From: Acidobacteriota bacterium
Lineage (GTDB): Bacteria; Acidobacteriota; Blastocatellia; Pyrinomonadales; Pyrinomonadaceae
DNA length: 17,380 nt
Direction: 5' to 3'
Assembly: GCA_029777145.1 (NCBI GenBank)
Contig: JAKOSS010000321.1
Location: 1 to 17,380 of the forward strand
The position numbers and the translations under genes were made by a program. This document shows, piece after piece, positions 1-6,002 of this stretch (the first letter of the stretch is position 1; the number at the start of each line of letters is the position of its first letter). Below the pieces are notes generated by a model. That model ran no database searches. It was given only the letters and a program-made list of their open reading frames with translations, and had not been told where the DNA came from.

Positions 1-121
1 ATCCACCGTGGCGGGCCTCGGCCCCGTCGAGAAGGAATACCTTTTCGGCGCGGGCGAGCGTCAGCAGCCGCGGGAGTAGATCGTCGATGGCGATCGCTAT
101 TTTTTCCGATCGAAGTCGCAA
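1..121 (-). CDS. possible 5' fragment of an unidentified gene, cut by the window edge
   Basis: The minus strand is open from the stop codon of the GYF gene (158-160) to the window edge. A TTG at 119-121 could start a protein reading on through LLPRLLTLARAEKVFLLDGA to position 2. The third codon positions are rich in G and C, as in the neighbouring genes, and the gene would be co-directional with the GYF gene, 36 bp downstream of it. No Shine-Dalgarno sequence is visible and I do not recognise the family. The plus strand offers a competing tail: an open frame from position 2 to a TAG at 77-79, also GC-rich at third positions. That would make a gene end convergent with the GYF gene. The fragment is too short to decide between them. 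Confidence 0.3.
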   Translation of the reverse strand, partial: MRLRSEKIAIAIDDLLPRLLTLARAEKVFLLDGAEARHGG

Positions 122-157
122 GTCGTTAGTGCCAAGAATGTTAGCACAGGCGAGCGA

Positions 158-1669
158 CTACTTTCGGTTCTCGTTTTCGGCGGTTTGGGTAAATGTGGAG
201 TTGATGTCGTCGGGCACGGTGAAGGATTTCTCGAAGAACTGAAAATCGTTTTGTGAACGCTGATAGTCGTCGATCGGACACCATGAATGAAGGACATAGA
301 ACGTGAGCTCGTCGTAGGTAATGATGATGTGTCCCTTGACGCTCTCGCGGCCGACCATTTTCTCGACGATGAGCAATTTCGCCGGATGCTTGCCGACGTA
401 TATCGAAAGCCGCGACCCTTCCTTGACCATCGTTCGGCCGAACACCGACGATTGTTCAAGATCCTTCTGCATCGATTCGACAACGCTGTCGCAGAGTTGA
501 TCGAGTATTGCGGACGGCGCCTGGCGCTTCATATCAAGCTGCGCCGGAACGGGAACGACCTCGAGCATCGCGATCCGGTTGCCTTGGGTGTCGGTCGCGA
601 CCATCCGCGCGTACGGCGTATTGATCATCGGATTGCTCGTCGAGAGCATCACCCAGCCTTCGGGGATCGAAACGGACGCACCCGTCGTTTTGTCCTTGAA
701 TTCCGTTCCCTCGATCTTGTATTTCGCGACCTCGGGACTCGTTATCTGCAGTTTTGAAAGCGTCGGAAGTGCCTTTCCGAGCGCCGCGATCCCGAGGATT
801 CCGCCGATCGCGAACACGAAAACGACGAACGAGGCGACGCCCGAATAGATGCGGCCGGTCGACGGGTTGTGTTTGCCGTGCAGAACCAGCGCGAGCGCCA
901 AAAGATAGAAAAATCCGGCAAGGCCTGTGACGACGCCGATCGCGATCGTGAAGCCGTCATTTGAGGCGAACGGCGCCAGCAATCCGATGAAGAATCCGAC
1001 GTACGCGCGCACGAGGACCCAGCGACGGACTCCGTCCGAACTGTCCCGGTTCCACAGTTTAGCCGCGAGAAGCAGGTCGATCGCGATCGGTACGATCGCA
1101 CGTCCGACCATCTGACCGACGGCTTCGGCCGAATCCGCATGCGGGACGAGTCCGCCGAGAATCAGCATGCCGACATAAACGATCACGCCGATGATCAGGA
1201 AAACCGCGGCGGATCGCAGCCCCGGACGCTCGCCCGTCGATTCAGTCCGCGCAAGCGGTTCGTAACTGACCTCGGTCGGCGCGTAGTTTGACTGAATGTT
1301 CGGCAGCTTCGCTTGTTCGGGAAGTGTCGATGCTTGATAAAAGGTCTGGCTTTGATTATTTTGAGTGTAATTATTCGGGTCGGCCGGCGCGGAGGAAACC
1401 GGTTCGCTGCTGAATGAGATCGGCGTTGCCGGCGGTTGAATGCCGGAAACCGACTGCGAGCCGCTGGGCGGACGCGCCGAATTCAGGGCAGCTTCAGGAA
1501 TCCAAACGCCCAGATCGAATTCCCGCTTCAGCATGCGAAGAGACGGGTTCTCCGTCGAATAAATGAGTGAATCCTGGTTGATTTGCCGGCGAAAGAAGAG
1601 CTCCTTAACTTGATCCAGGGATAGACCGTTCTGCTCTTTTCCGTCGAGCCGTACGACTGTATATGTCAT
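158..1669 (-). CDS. GYF_2-domain multi-pass membrane protein, function unknown
   Basis: A protein of 503 residues. Residues 1-55 resemble a GYF_2 domain (a small presumed protein-interaction fold), with a pattern like LSLDQVKELFFRRQI followed by a DSLIY strand. A Ser/Pro/Gln/Asn-rich linker follows at about 60-150. About five hydrophobic segments lie at 152-174, 187-205, 215-234, 240-262 and 275-297. A final soluble domain of about 190 residues begins near residue 330 with SIPEGWVML, a pattern seen in PsbP-like or other secreted domains. I chose the ATG at 1669 because the GYF fold begins there. A start further upstream at 1774 is open but lies upstream of the promoter -10 (1722-1727) and so should not be transcribed. 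An ATG at 1717, just below the -10, remains a leaderless alternative adding 16 residues. The gene is divergent from the permease. Specific function is unknown. Confidence 0.8.
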   Translation of the reverse strand: MTYTVVRLDGKEQNGLSLDQVKELFFRRQINQDSLIYSTENPSLRMLKREFDLGVWIPEAALNSARPPSGSQSVSGIQPPATPISFSSEPVSSAPADPNNYTQNNQSQTFYQASTLPEQAKLPNIQSNYAPTEVSYEPLARTESTGERPGLRSAAVFLIIGVIVYVGMLILGGLVPHADSAEAVGQMVGRAIVPIAIDLLLAAKLWNRDSSDGVRRWVLVRAYVGFFIGLLAPFASNDGFTIAIGVVTGLAGFFYLLALALVLHGKHNPSTGRIYSGVASFVVFVFAIGGILGIAALGKALPTLSKLQITSPEVAKYKIEGTEFKDKTTGASVSIPEGWVMLSTSNPMINTPYARMVATDTQGNRIAMLEVVPVPAQLDMKRQAPSAILDQLCDSVVESMQKDLEQSSVFGRTMVKEGSRLSIYVGKHPAKLLIVEKMVGRESVKGHIIITYDELTFYVLHSWCPIDDYQRSQNDFQFFEKSFTVPDDINSTFTQTAENENRK

Positions 1670-1721
1670 GTTCGGTATGGATGCCCGAGAGGGCGGGAAG
1701 AATCGGCAGGCTGCCATCTGA

Positions 1722-1750
1722 ATTATAGTTACTGAATCGCCGATTGACAA
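1722..1750 (-). promoter_or_regulatory. sigma70-like promoter of the GYF_2 gene
   Basis: Read on the minus strand: TTGTCA (1745-1750), a 17-bp spacer, and a perfect TATAAT (1722-1727). Transcription would begin near 1715, giving a leader of about 46 nt to the ATG at 1669. The -35 hexamer overlaps the -35 of the divergent permease promoter. Confidence 0.6.
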
Positions 1751-1772
1751 TAAGTTTTTAACGTCGTTAAAC
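1744..1772 (+). promoter_or_regulatory. candidate promoter of the APC permease
   Basis: A perfect TTGACA (1744-1749), a 17-bp spacer, and a weak TTAAAC (1767-1772). The permease ATG at 1777 lies only 4 bp below the -10, so this promoter would give an essentially leaderless mRNA. No Shine-Dalgarno sequence precedes the ATG, which fits that reading. The -10 is poor, so the call is tentative. Confidence 0.4.
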
Positions 1773-1776
1773 ACAC

Positions 1777-3216
1777 ATGAAGAAAGAAACCGTAACCCTT
1801 GTTCGCGGATTGGGCCTACTGGCGGCGATCTCGATGATCGTCGGAAATGTCATAGGAACCGGAGTCTTCCTGAAGGCACGCGTGATGACCTGCAATGTCG
1901 GATCGCCGACGTGGGTCATCCTCGCCTGGGTCGCCGCCGGCATCCTTTCGCTCGCGGGCGCGCTCACGTATGCGGAATTGTCGGCGATGAAACCTCAGGC
2001 GGGCGGTGAATACGTCTTTCTCCGCGATGCGTACGGTCGCGTTTCGAGCTTCCTTTTCGGCTGGATGCAGATCTTCGTGGCGAAAACCGGTTCACAGGCC
2101 GCGGTCGCGGTCGCGTTCGCGGTTTTTCTCAATGATCTGCTCGGCGGCGGGCTCAAACAGACGCTCTTCAAGACCGAGGTTCTCGGATTCCCGTACGAAC
2201 TGACGTCGCTGCAGATCGTCGCGGTCATGATGATCGTCATCGTCACGACGATAAATTGCGCTTCGGTGTCGATCGGCGGACAGATCGCGACGTTCCTGAC
2301 GTTCGTCAAGATCGGCCTGGTCGTGCTTGTCGGTTGCGGCGCGTTCTTTCTTGCCCAGGGCGATTGGACGCACTATGCGATGCTCAACGACGGCGGCGTC
2401 TGCGAGGGCGTCGATAAGGCCGCACGCTACGGCTTTGAAGGCACGCCGTTTCTTGCGGGTTTCGGCGCGGCGATGCTTGGCGCGCTTTGGGGCTATGACG
2501 GCTGGAACAATCTTTCGCTGGTCGCCGGCGAGGTCGAGAACCCGAAACGTAACATTCCGCTCGCGCTGATCGGCGGCACGATCCTGATCATCATTCTCTA
2601 CGTCTTTGTTAACGCCGCGTATTTCTACGTTCTGACCCCGACCGAGATCGCCAGCGTTTCGAAGGATTCGTCGGTCGCCCGCGAAGTCGCGGTCAGGTTC
2701 TTCGGCGCCGGCGCGCTCGTTCTGATCACCGGCGGGCTGATGCTGTCGTCGCTCGGAACGCTGCATACCTCCATCCTCGCCGGCTCGCGCGTCCCGTTTG
2801 CGATGGCCGAAGACGGCGTGATGTTCAAGTCACTGGGCCGGATCTCGGCGACCCGAGTGCCGGTCGTCGCGCTCGTCACGCAGGGAATCTGGGCGTGCCT
2901 GCTGGCGCTCTCGGGATCGTTTGACACGCTCACCGATTACGTGATTTTCGGATCGTGGATCTTCTACGCTTTGGCGACGGCGTCGGTGTTCGTTTTCCGT
3001 TCGAAATATCCCGATCTCGAGCGGCCGTACCGCGCGTTCGGCTATCCGGTCGTTCCGGTCGTTTTCATTCTCGTCGCGCTTTGGCTGCTGATCAACACGA
3101 TCATGACGAATCCGAAGCAGTCCGGGATCGGAATTTTCCTGATTTTGGCCGGATTACCAATTTATTATTATTTGACGACTAGAAAATACCCCGCGACGGA
3201 CGGAAACGAGGAATGA
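1777..3216 (+). CDS. APC-family amino acid permease
   Basis: A protein of 479 residues, typical for amino acid/polyamine/organocation (APC) superfamily transporters. It has about twelve hydrophobic segments. The first contains the family signature GNVIGTGVFL (residues 23-32), an unwound substrate-binding helix in this fold. The C-terminal third has the characteristic RSKYPDLERPYRAFGYPVVP stretch just before the last two membrane helices. The best guess is proton-coupled uptake or exchange of an amino acid across the inner membrane; the substrate cannot be read from the sequence. The ATG at 1777 is chosen because the sequence after it matches the normal family N-terminus. Its stop codon overlaps the start of the PilZ gene (ATGA), so the two are probably translationally coupled. 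Confidence 0.9.
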   Translation: MKKETVTLVRGLGLLAAISMIVGNVIGTGVFLKARVMTCNVGSPTWVILAWVAAGILSLAGALTYAELSAMKPQAGGEYVFLRDAYGRVSSFLFGWMQIFVAKTGSQAAVAVAFAVFLNDLLGGGLKQTLFKTEVLGFPYELTSLQIVAVMMIVIVTTINCASVSIGGQIATFLTFVKIGLVVLVGCGAFFLAQGDWTHYAMLNDGGVCEGVDKAARYGFEGTPFLAGFGAAMLGALWGYDGWNNLSLVAGEVENPKRNIPLALIGGTILIIILYVFVNAAYFYVLTPTEIASVSKDSSVAREVAVRFFGAGALVLITGGLMLSSLGTLHTSILAGSRVPFAMAEDGVMFKSLGRISATRVPVVALVTQGIWACLLALSGSFDTLTDYVIFGSWIFYALATASVFVFRSKYPDLERPYRAFGYPVVPVVFILVALWLLINTIMTNPKQSGIGIFLILAGLPIYYYLTTRKYPATDGNEE

Positions 3217-3557
3217 TAGACAGGCGAGCCGGAAATGAACGGCGAAGGAACCCGCGATACGCGGTGAATATTGACATCAACTGGGAAAATGCCGAGGGGC
3301 GTCATCGCGGGACGATGAGCGACGTCTCGGTCGAAGGATGTTTCGTGCTCTGCTCCGGGAACGTCGGGAACGGCGACCGCATTCGAGTTTTTTTGCCGGT
3401 CGGCGAGGGAATGAAGGTTCAGTTCTCTGGCGAGGTCGTCAATTACGTCTATGAGATCGGATTCGCGATCAAGTTCATCGATCTCGGCGCCGCCCAGCGC
3501 GATTTTCTTGAGCAATTCATTAACAGTCTGGAAAGTTCAGGAAGTTCAGGAAGTTGA
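3213..3557 (+). CDS. single-domain PilZ protein, putative cyclic-di-GMP receptor
   Basis: A protein of 114 residues, almost entirely one PilZ domain. Both c-di-GMP binding motifs are present: the RxxxR arginines (RRNPR, residues 11-15) and the D/NxSxxG motif as DVSVEG (37-42). A beta-barrel-like continuation ends near IGFAIKFID (82-90). PilZ proteins bind the second messenger c-di-GMP and control motility, exopolysaccharide or transport; the target here is unknown. The ATG overlaps the permease TGA by four bases, implying co-expression and possibly coupled function (inference). The last eight residues (ESSGSSGS) and the TGA stop are encoded by the first three units of the 9-nt repeat array starting at 3531, so the C-terminus has been shaped by the repeat. 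Confidence 0.88.
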   Translation: MIDRRAGNERRRNPRYAVNIDINWENAEGRHRGTMSDVSVEGCFVLCSGNVGNGDRIRVFLPVGEGMKVQFSGEVVNYVYEIGFAIKFIDLGAAQRDFLEQFINSLESSGSSGS

Positions 3558-3666
3558 GGAAGTTCAGGAAGTTTTGGAAGTTTGGGAAGTTGAGGAAGTT
3601 TTGAAAGCTTAGAAAGTTTGGGAAGTTTTGGGAAGTTTAGGAAGTTTTGAAAGTTTAGGAAGCTTG
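3531..3666 (+). repeat. array of fifteen 9-nt GRAAGTTNN repeats, plus-sense arm
   Basis: Fifteen tandem degenerate units, consensus GGAAGTTNN with GAAAGTTNN variants. The period is strictly 9 nt except one 10-nt unit at 3621-3630. The first three units lie inside the PilZ reading frame, and the third supplies its TGA stop. Beyond 3666 a unique centre of about 29 bp (3667-3695) separates this arm from the opposed array at 3696-3874. There is no other gene between 3558 and 3864. Confidence 0.9.
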
Positions 3667-3695
3667 GGAGGATCTAGGAGCTTGCGATCTCTCAG

Positions 3696-3874
3696 CACTT
3701 CCTCAACTTTCTGAACTTCCTGAACTTACAAAACTTTCAAAACTTCCTCAACTTTCTGAACTTCCTGAACTTACAAAACTTCCTCAACTTTCTGAACTTC
3801 CTAAACTTCCCAAACTTCCAAAACTTTCAAAACGTCCCAAAACTTTCAAAACTTTCAAAACTTCCTAAACTTCC
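3696..3874 (-). repeat. array of about twenty 9-nt GRAAGTTNN repeats, minus-sense arm
   Basis: On the minus strand about twenty units of the same 9-nt family run from the murE stop codon inward. One unit is 10 nt long. There is higher-order structure: the block GGAAGTTCAGAAAGTTGA followed by GGAAGT occurs three times, spaced by other units, which points to later duplication of multi-unit blocks. The outermost unit (3866-3874) encodes the last Glu-Val codons of murE and contributes to its TAG stop. With the plus arm it forms a very long imperfect inverted repeat between two convergent genes. Confidence 0.9.
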
Positions 3875-5358
3875 CGAAGCCGACCAAGCGATTCAATTGC
3901 AACCTCGCGGTCGTCGAAGTGATACTTCTCATTTCCGATGATCTGGTAGGTCTCGTGGCCCTTTCCGCAGATCAGGACGAGGTCGTTCGGCTTGGCTTTC
4001 GAGATCGCCGCAAAGATCGCCTCGCGGCGGTCCGGAACGACAAGGTACGGAGTCGAGGTCGTCGTGATCCCGGCCTCGATCTCCTCGATGATCCGCAACG
4101 GATCCTCGGTCCGCGGATTGTCCGAAGTGATGATCGCCAGATCGCTGCCGTTCCCGGCGATCTCGCCCATCGGCGCGCGCTTCGTCTTATCGCGGTCCCC
4201 GCCGCAACCGAAAACAGTGATGATCCTTCCCGTCGTCAGATCCCGTGCCGTTTTCAAAGTATTGAGCAGTGCGTCGTCGGAATGCGCGTAATCGACGACG
4301 ATCGCAAAATCGCCGTCGTGCGGCACGCGTTCAAATCGTCCGGGCGCTCCGACGCACGTGTCGAGTCCGCGGACGATGTCGTCAAGATCGTACCCGAGTT
4401 CAAGTGCGGCGGCGGTCGCGGAAAGCATGTTGTAAACATGCGGACGTCCGACGAGCGGGGAATTGACGCGGCGTTCGCCGGCCGGCGTGACGAGCCGGAA
4501 CGACGTTCCGCGCAGGATCGAGACGTCGATGTCGTGCGCCGTCAGATCGGCTTCGCCCCGCTGTGAAAACGTCACGACCCGCGCCCCTTCCGAGCGCAGG
4601 CTTTCGACCAGTTTGCGTCCCCATTCATCATCGACATTCACGACGGACGCAGCCGGGCGTTCGCCGAGCCGGCCGTCGAAAAGCCGCTTCTTGGCGTCGA
4701 AGTAGTTCTCCATCGTGTGATGGTAATCGAGGTGATCGCGCGTCAGATTGGTAAAGATCGCGACCTTGAATCGCAGCCAGTCGCAACGGTGCAGGTCGAT
4801 CGCCTGCGACGAGGTTTCCATCACTGCCATCGTGCACCCGTCGTCGAGCGCCTCGCGCAGGAATCGATTCGTGTCGGACGCTTCGGGAGTCGTCCGGACC
4901 GCCGGTTCGCTTTTGTCGCCGATGCGGTATTCGACCGTCGTCAGCATCGCCGGTTTGTCGCCGCCGGCCTCTGCCAGCGCGAAGCAAAGATATGTTGTCG
5001 TGGTTTTGCCGTTCGTCCCGGTGATCCCGACCAGTTTCAATTCATGCGACGGGTCGCCGAAGATGATCGATGCAGCCTTCGCTAGCGATTCACGCGCGTT
5101 CGTCACCCGCAGCCAGGCACCTTCGAAATCGGGCGGTCGTTCGAGTTCGGAAATTACGCCGGCCGCGCCTCGCCGCATGACGTCGGAGACGAACCGGTGT
5201 CCGTCCATCGTCAATCCGCGGATTGCCGTAAAAACCGTTCCCTCGCGCGCCTGACGCGAGTCGTGCGTGACGTTGCTGACGGTCAATTTGCCGTCGCCTG
5301 AGAGTTCGGCGCCAAGTCCGCGCGCCAGGGTTTCGATGTCAACCGCATTAAATCCCAA
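3865..5358 (-). CDS. murE: UDP-N-acetylmuramoyl-L-alanyl-D-glutamate:meso-diaminopimelate ligase
   Basis: A protein of 497 residues, full length for MurE. This cytoplasmic ATP-dependent ligase adds the third amino acid to the peptidoglycan stem peptide. Visible features are the ATP loop GITGTNGKTTT (111-121), the YFDAKKRLF segment (219-227) with the lysine expected to be carbamylated, the DYAHSDDAL hinge region (356-364), and DNPRTEDP (413-420) with GKGHE (465-469). The DNPR form is known to select meso-diaminopimelate rather than lysine. The start is a TTG preceded by GAGGA (5366-5370) with a 7-nt spacer, and no better start is nearby. No other mur or division gene is in this window, so it seems separate from a dcw cluster. 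Its last two sense codons and stop lie in the 9-nt repeat array. Confidence 0.96.
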   Translation of the reverse strand: MGFNAVDIETLARGLGAELSGDGKLTVSNVTHDSRQAREGTVFTAIRGLTMDGHRFVSDVMRRGAAGVISELERPPDFEGAWLRVTNARESLAKAASIIFGDPSHELKLVGITGTNGKTTTTYLCFALAEAGGDKPAMLTTVEYRIGDKSEPAVRTTPEASDTNRFLREALDDGCTMAVMETSSQAIDLHRCDWLRFKVAIFTNLTRDHLDYHHTMENYFDAKKRLFDGRLGERPAASVVNVDDEWGRKLVESLRSEGARVVTFSQRGEADLTAHDIDVSILRGTSFRLVTPAGERRVNSPLVGRPHVYNMLSATAAALELGYDLDDIVRGLDTCVGAPGRFERVPHDGDFAIVVDYAHSDDALLNTLKTARDLTTGRIITVFGCGGDRDKTKRAPMGEIAGNGSDLAIITSDNPRTEDPLRIIEEIEAGITTTSTPYLVVPDRREAIFAAISKAKPNDLVLICGKGHETYQIIGNEKYHFDDREVAIESLGRLREV

Positions 5359-5365
5359 AACTTTA

Positions 5366-5370
5366 TCCTC
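5366..5370 (-). promoter_or_regulatory. ribosome binding site fixing the TTG start of murE
   Basis: GAGGA on the minus strand, 7 nt ahead of the TTG at 5356-5358. It supports the non-ATG start. Confidence 0.65.
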
Positions 5371-5397
5371 AAAAAAAGCGTTTCGTAATTGAGATGG

Positions 5398-5427
5398 ATT
5401 ATAGCGGTTTAGTTTTCGATTTGCGAA
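5398..5427 (-). promoter_or_regulatory. candidate murE promoter
   Basis: On the minus strand: TTCGCA (5422-5427, 4 of 6 consensus), an 18-bp spacer, and a perfect TATAAT (5398-5403). The predicted start near 5391 gives a leader of about 32 nt. The -35 lies in the hairpin-like TTTTCGATTTGCGAAAA (5413-5429), which could serve as an operator between murE and the divergent small gene. Confidence 0.5.
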
Positions 5428-5463
5428 AATGAGCCGGATCCGAAAAGAGCAAAGGAGGGCACA

Positions 5464-5733
5464 ATGGACTTAATCAAACTTTTACTGGTTCTGATCGGGA
5501 TCGTGGCATTGCTGGTCGTCGGTTACTGGTTGATCGGATTGATCTTCGGGATCTTCTGGCTTCTGGTCTACGCGGCCGTCATCGGCCTTGTCGGGTACGG
5601 CGGCTACAAACTTCTGTTCGGCGGCAAGCGCTCGCGGAACGAACTCGAGGACGGCGATCCGTACGGACTTTCTGAGTTCGACCGGTCGAATCGGGAACTC
5701 GAAGAGATCCGCCGCAAGTTCCTCACGAAATAG
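5464..5733 (+). CDS. small two-helix membrane protein, function unknown
   Basis: A protein of 89 residues. The first 53 are very hydrophobic, forming two likely transmembrane helices (about 3-28 and 31-52) with a short glycine-rich turn (GYGGYK) after them. The remainder is a charged cytoplasmic-type tail (KRSRNELEDGD, then NRELEEIRRKFL) that may form a short helix. The start is well fixed: AAAGGAGG at 5451-5458 precedes the ATG by 5 nt, the strongest Shine-Dalgarno sequence in the window. It is divergent from murE, with 105 bp between their starts, and is followed by tRNA-Leu. I do not recognise the family. The strong ribosome site suggests abundant expression (inference). Confidence 0.8.
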   Translation: MDLIKLLLVLIGIVALLVVGYWLIGLIFGIFWLLVYAAVIGLVGYGGYKLLFGGKRSRNELEDGDPYGLSEFDRSNRELEEIRRKFLTK

Positions 5734-5801
5734 CCGTCGCGGACCGGTTCAGACGGCTTCCGACGGTGCCTGAGAGCCCCATTTGGCGCATTTTGGGTCG
5801 C

Positions 5802-5830
5802 TAGACTTTCATTCGCAAACAAGCTACATT
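5802..5830 (+). promoter_or_regulatory. candidate promoter of tRNA-Leu
   Basis: TAGACT (5802-5807, 4 of 6), a 17-bp spacer, and TACATT (5825-5830, 4 of 6). Its predicted start near 5837 coincides with the first base of the leader hairpin. Neither hexamer is strong. Confidence 0.35.
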
Positions 5831-5836
5831 CAAGGT

Positions 5837-5868
5837 TGCGGAAACAGTCCTTTCGGGCGGTTTCCGCA
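5837..5868 (+). other. hairpin in the presumed 5' leader of pre-tRNA-Leu
   Basis: A perfect 9-bp stem (TGCGGAAAC, 5837-5845, with GTTTCCGCA, 5860-5868) encloses one A-G mismatch and a further 4-bp stem with a TTTC loop. It ends five bases before the mature tRNA 5' end at 5874. It has no T-run, so it is not a classical terminator. Confidence 0.6.
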
Positions 5869-5873
5869 TTGTT

Positions 5874-5958
5874 GCCGAGATGGTGAAATTGGCAGCCACG
5901 CAGGTCTTAGGAGCCTGTGCCGCAAGGCGTGCGAGTTCGAGTCTCGCTCTCGGCACCA
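5874..5958 (+). tRNA. tRNA-Leu (anticodon UAG)
   Basis: The full cloverleaf can be drawn. The acceptor is GCCGAGA (5874-5880) with TCTCGGC (5948-5954). The anticodon stem CAGGT/GCCTG has the 7-nt loop CTTAGGA, placing the anticodon TAG at 5908-5910. A long variable arm (5918-5930) marks a class II tRNA. The T stem is GCGAG/CTCGC with loop TTCGAGT. The CCA end is encoded (5956-5958). It would read CUA and probably other CUN leucine codons. It lies 44 bp upstream of tig. Confidence 0.96.
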
Positions 5959-6002
5959 CTATCGTAAAGCAATATATATCAACAATTTTTTGAGTCCATT
6001 AA

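Noticed and set aside
90..110. Terminator at GCGATCGC followed by a T-run near the left edge
   Set aside because: The stem is a loopless 8-nt palindrome and the coding direction there is itself undecided.
1670..1774. 35-residue N-terminal extension of the GYF protein
   Set aside because: It would begin upstream of a strong -10 (TATAAT at 1722-1727) and precede the normal start of the GYF fold.
3531..3874. CRISPR array
   Set aside because: Units are only 9 nt, contiguous and without spacers, the two arms are opposed, and no cas gene is nearby.
5733..5757. Terminator of the small membrane gene
   Set aside because: GCCGTC and GACGGC can pair around a 13-nt loop, but no T-run follows.
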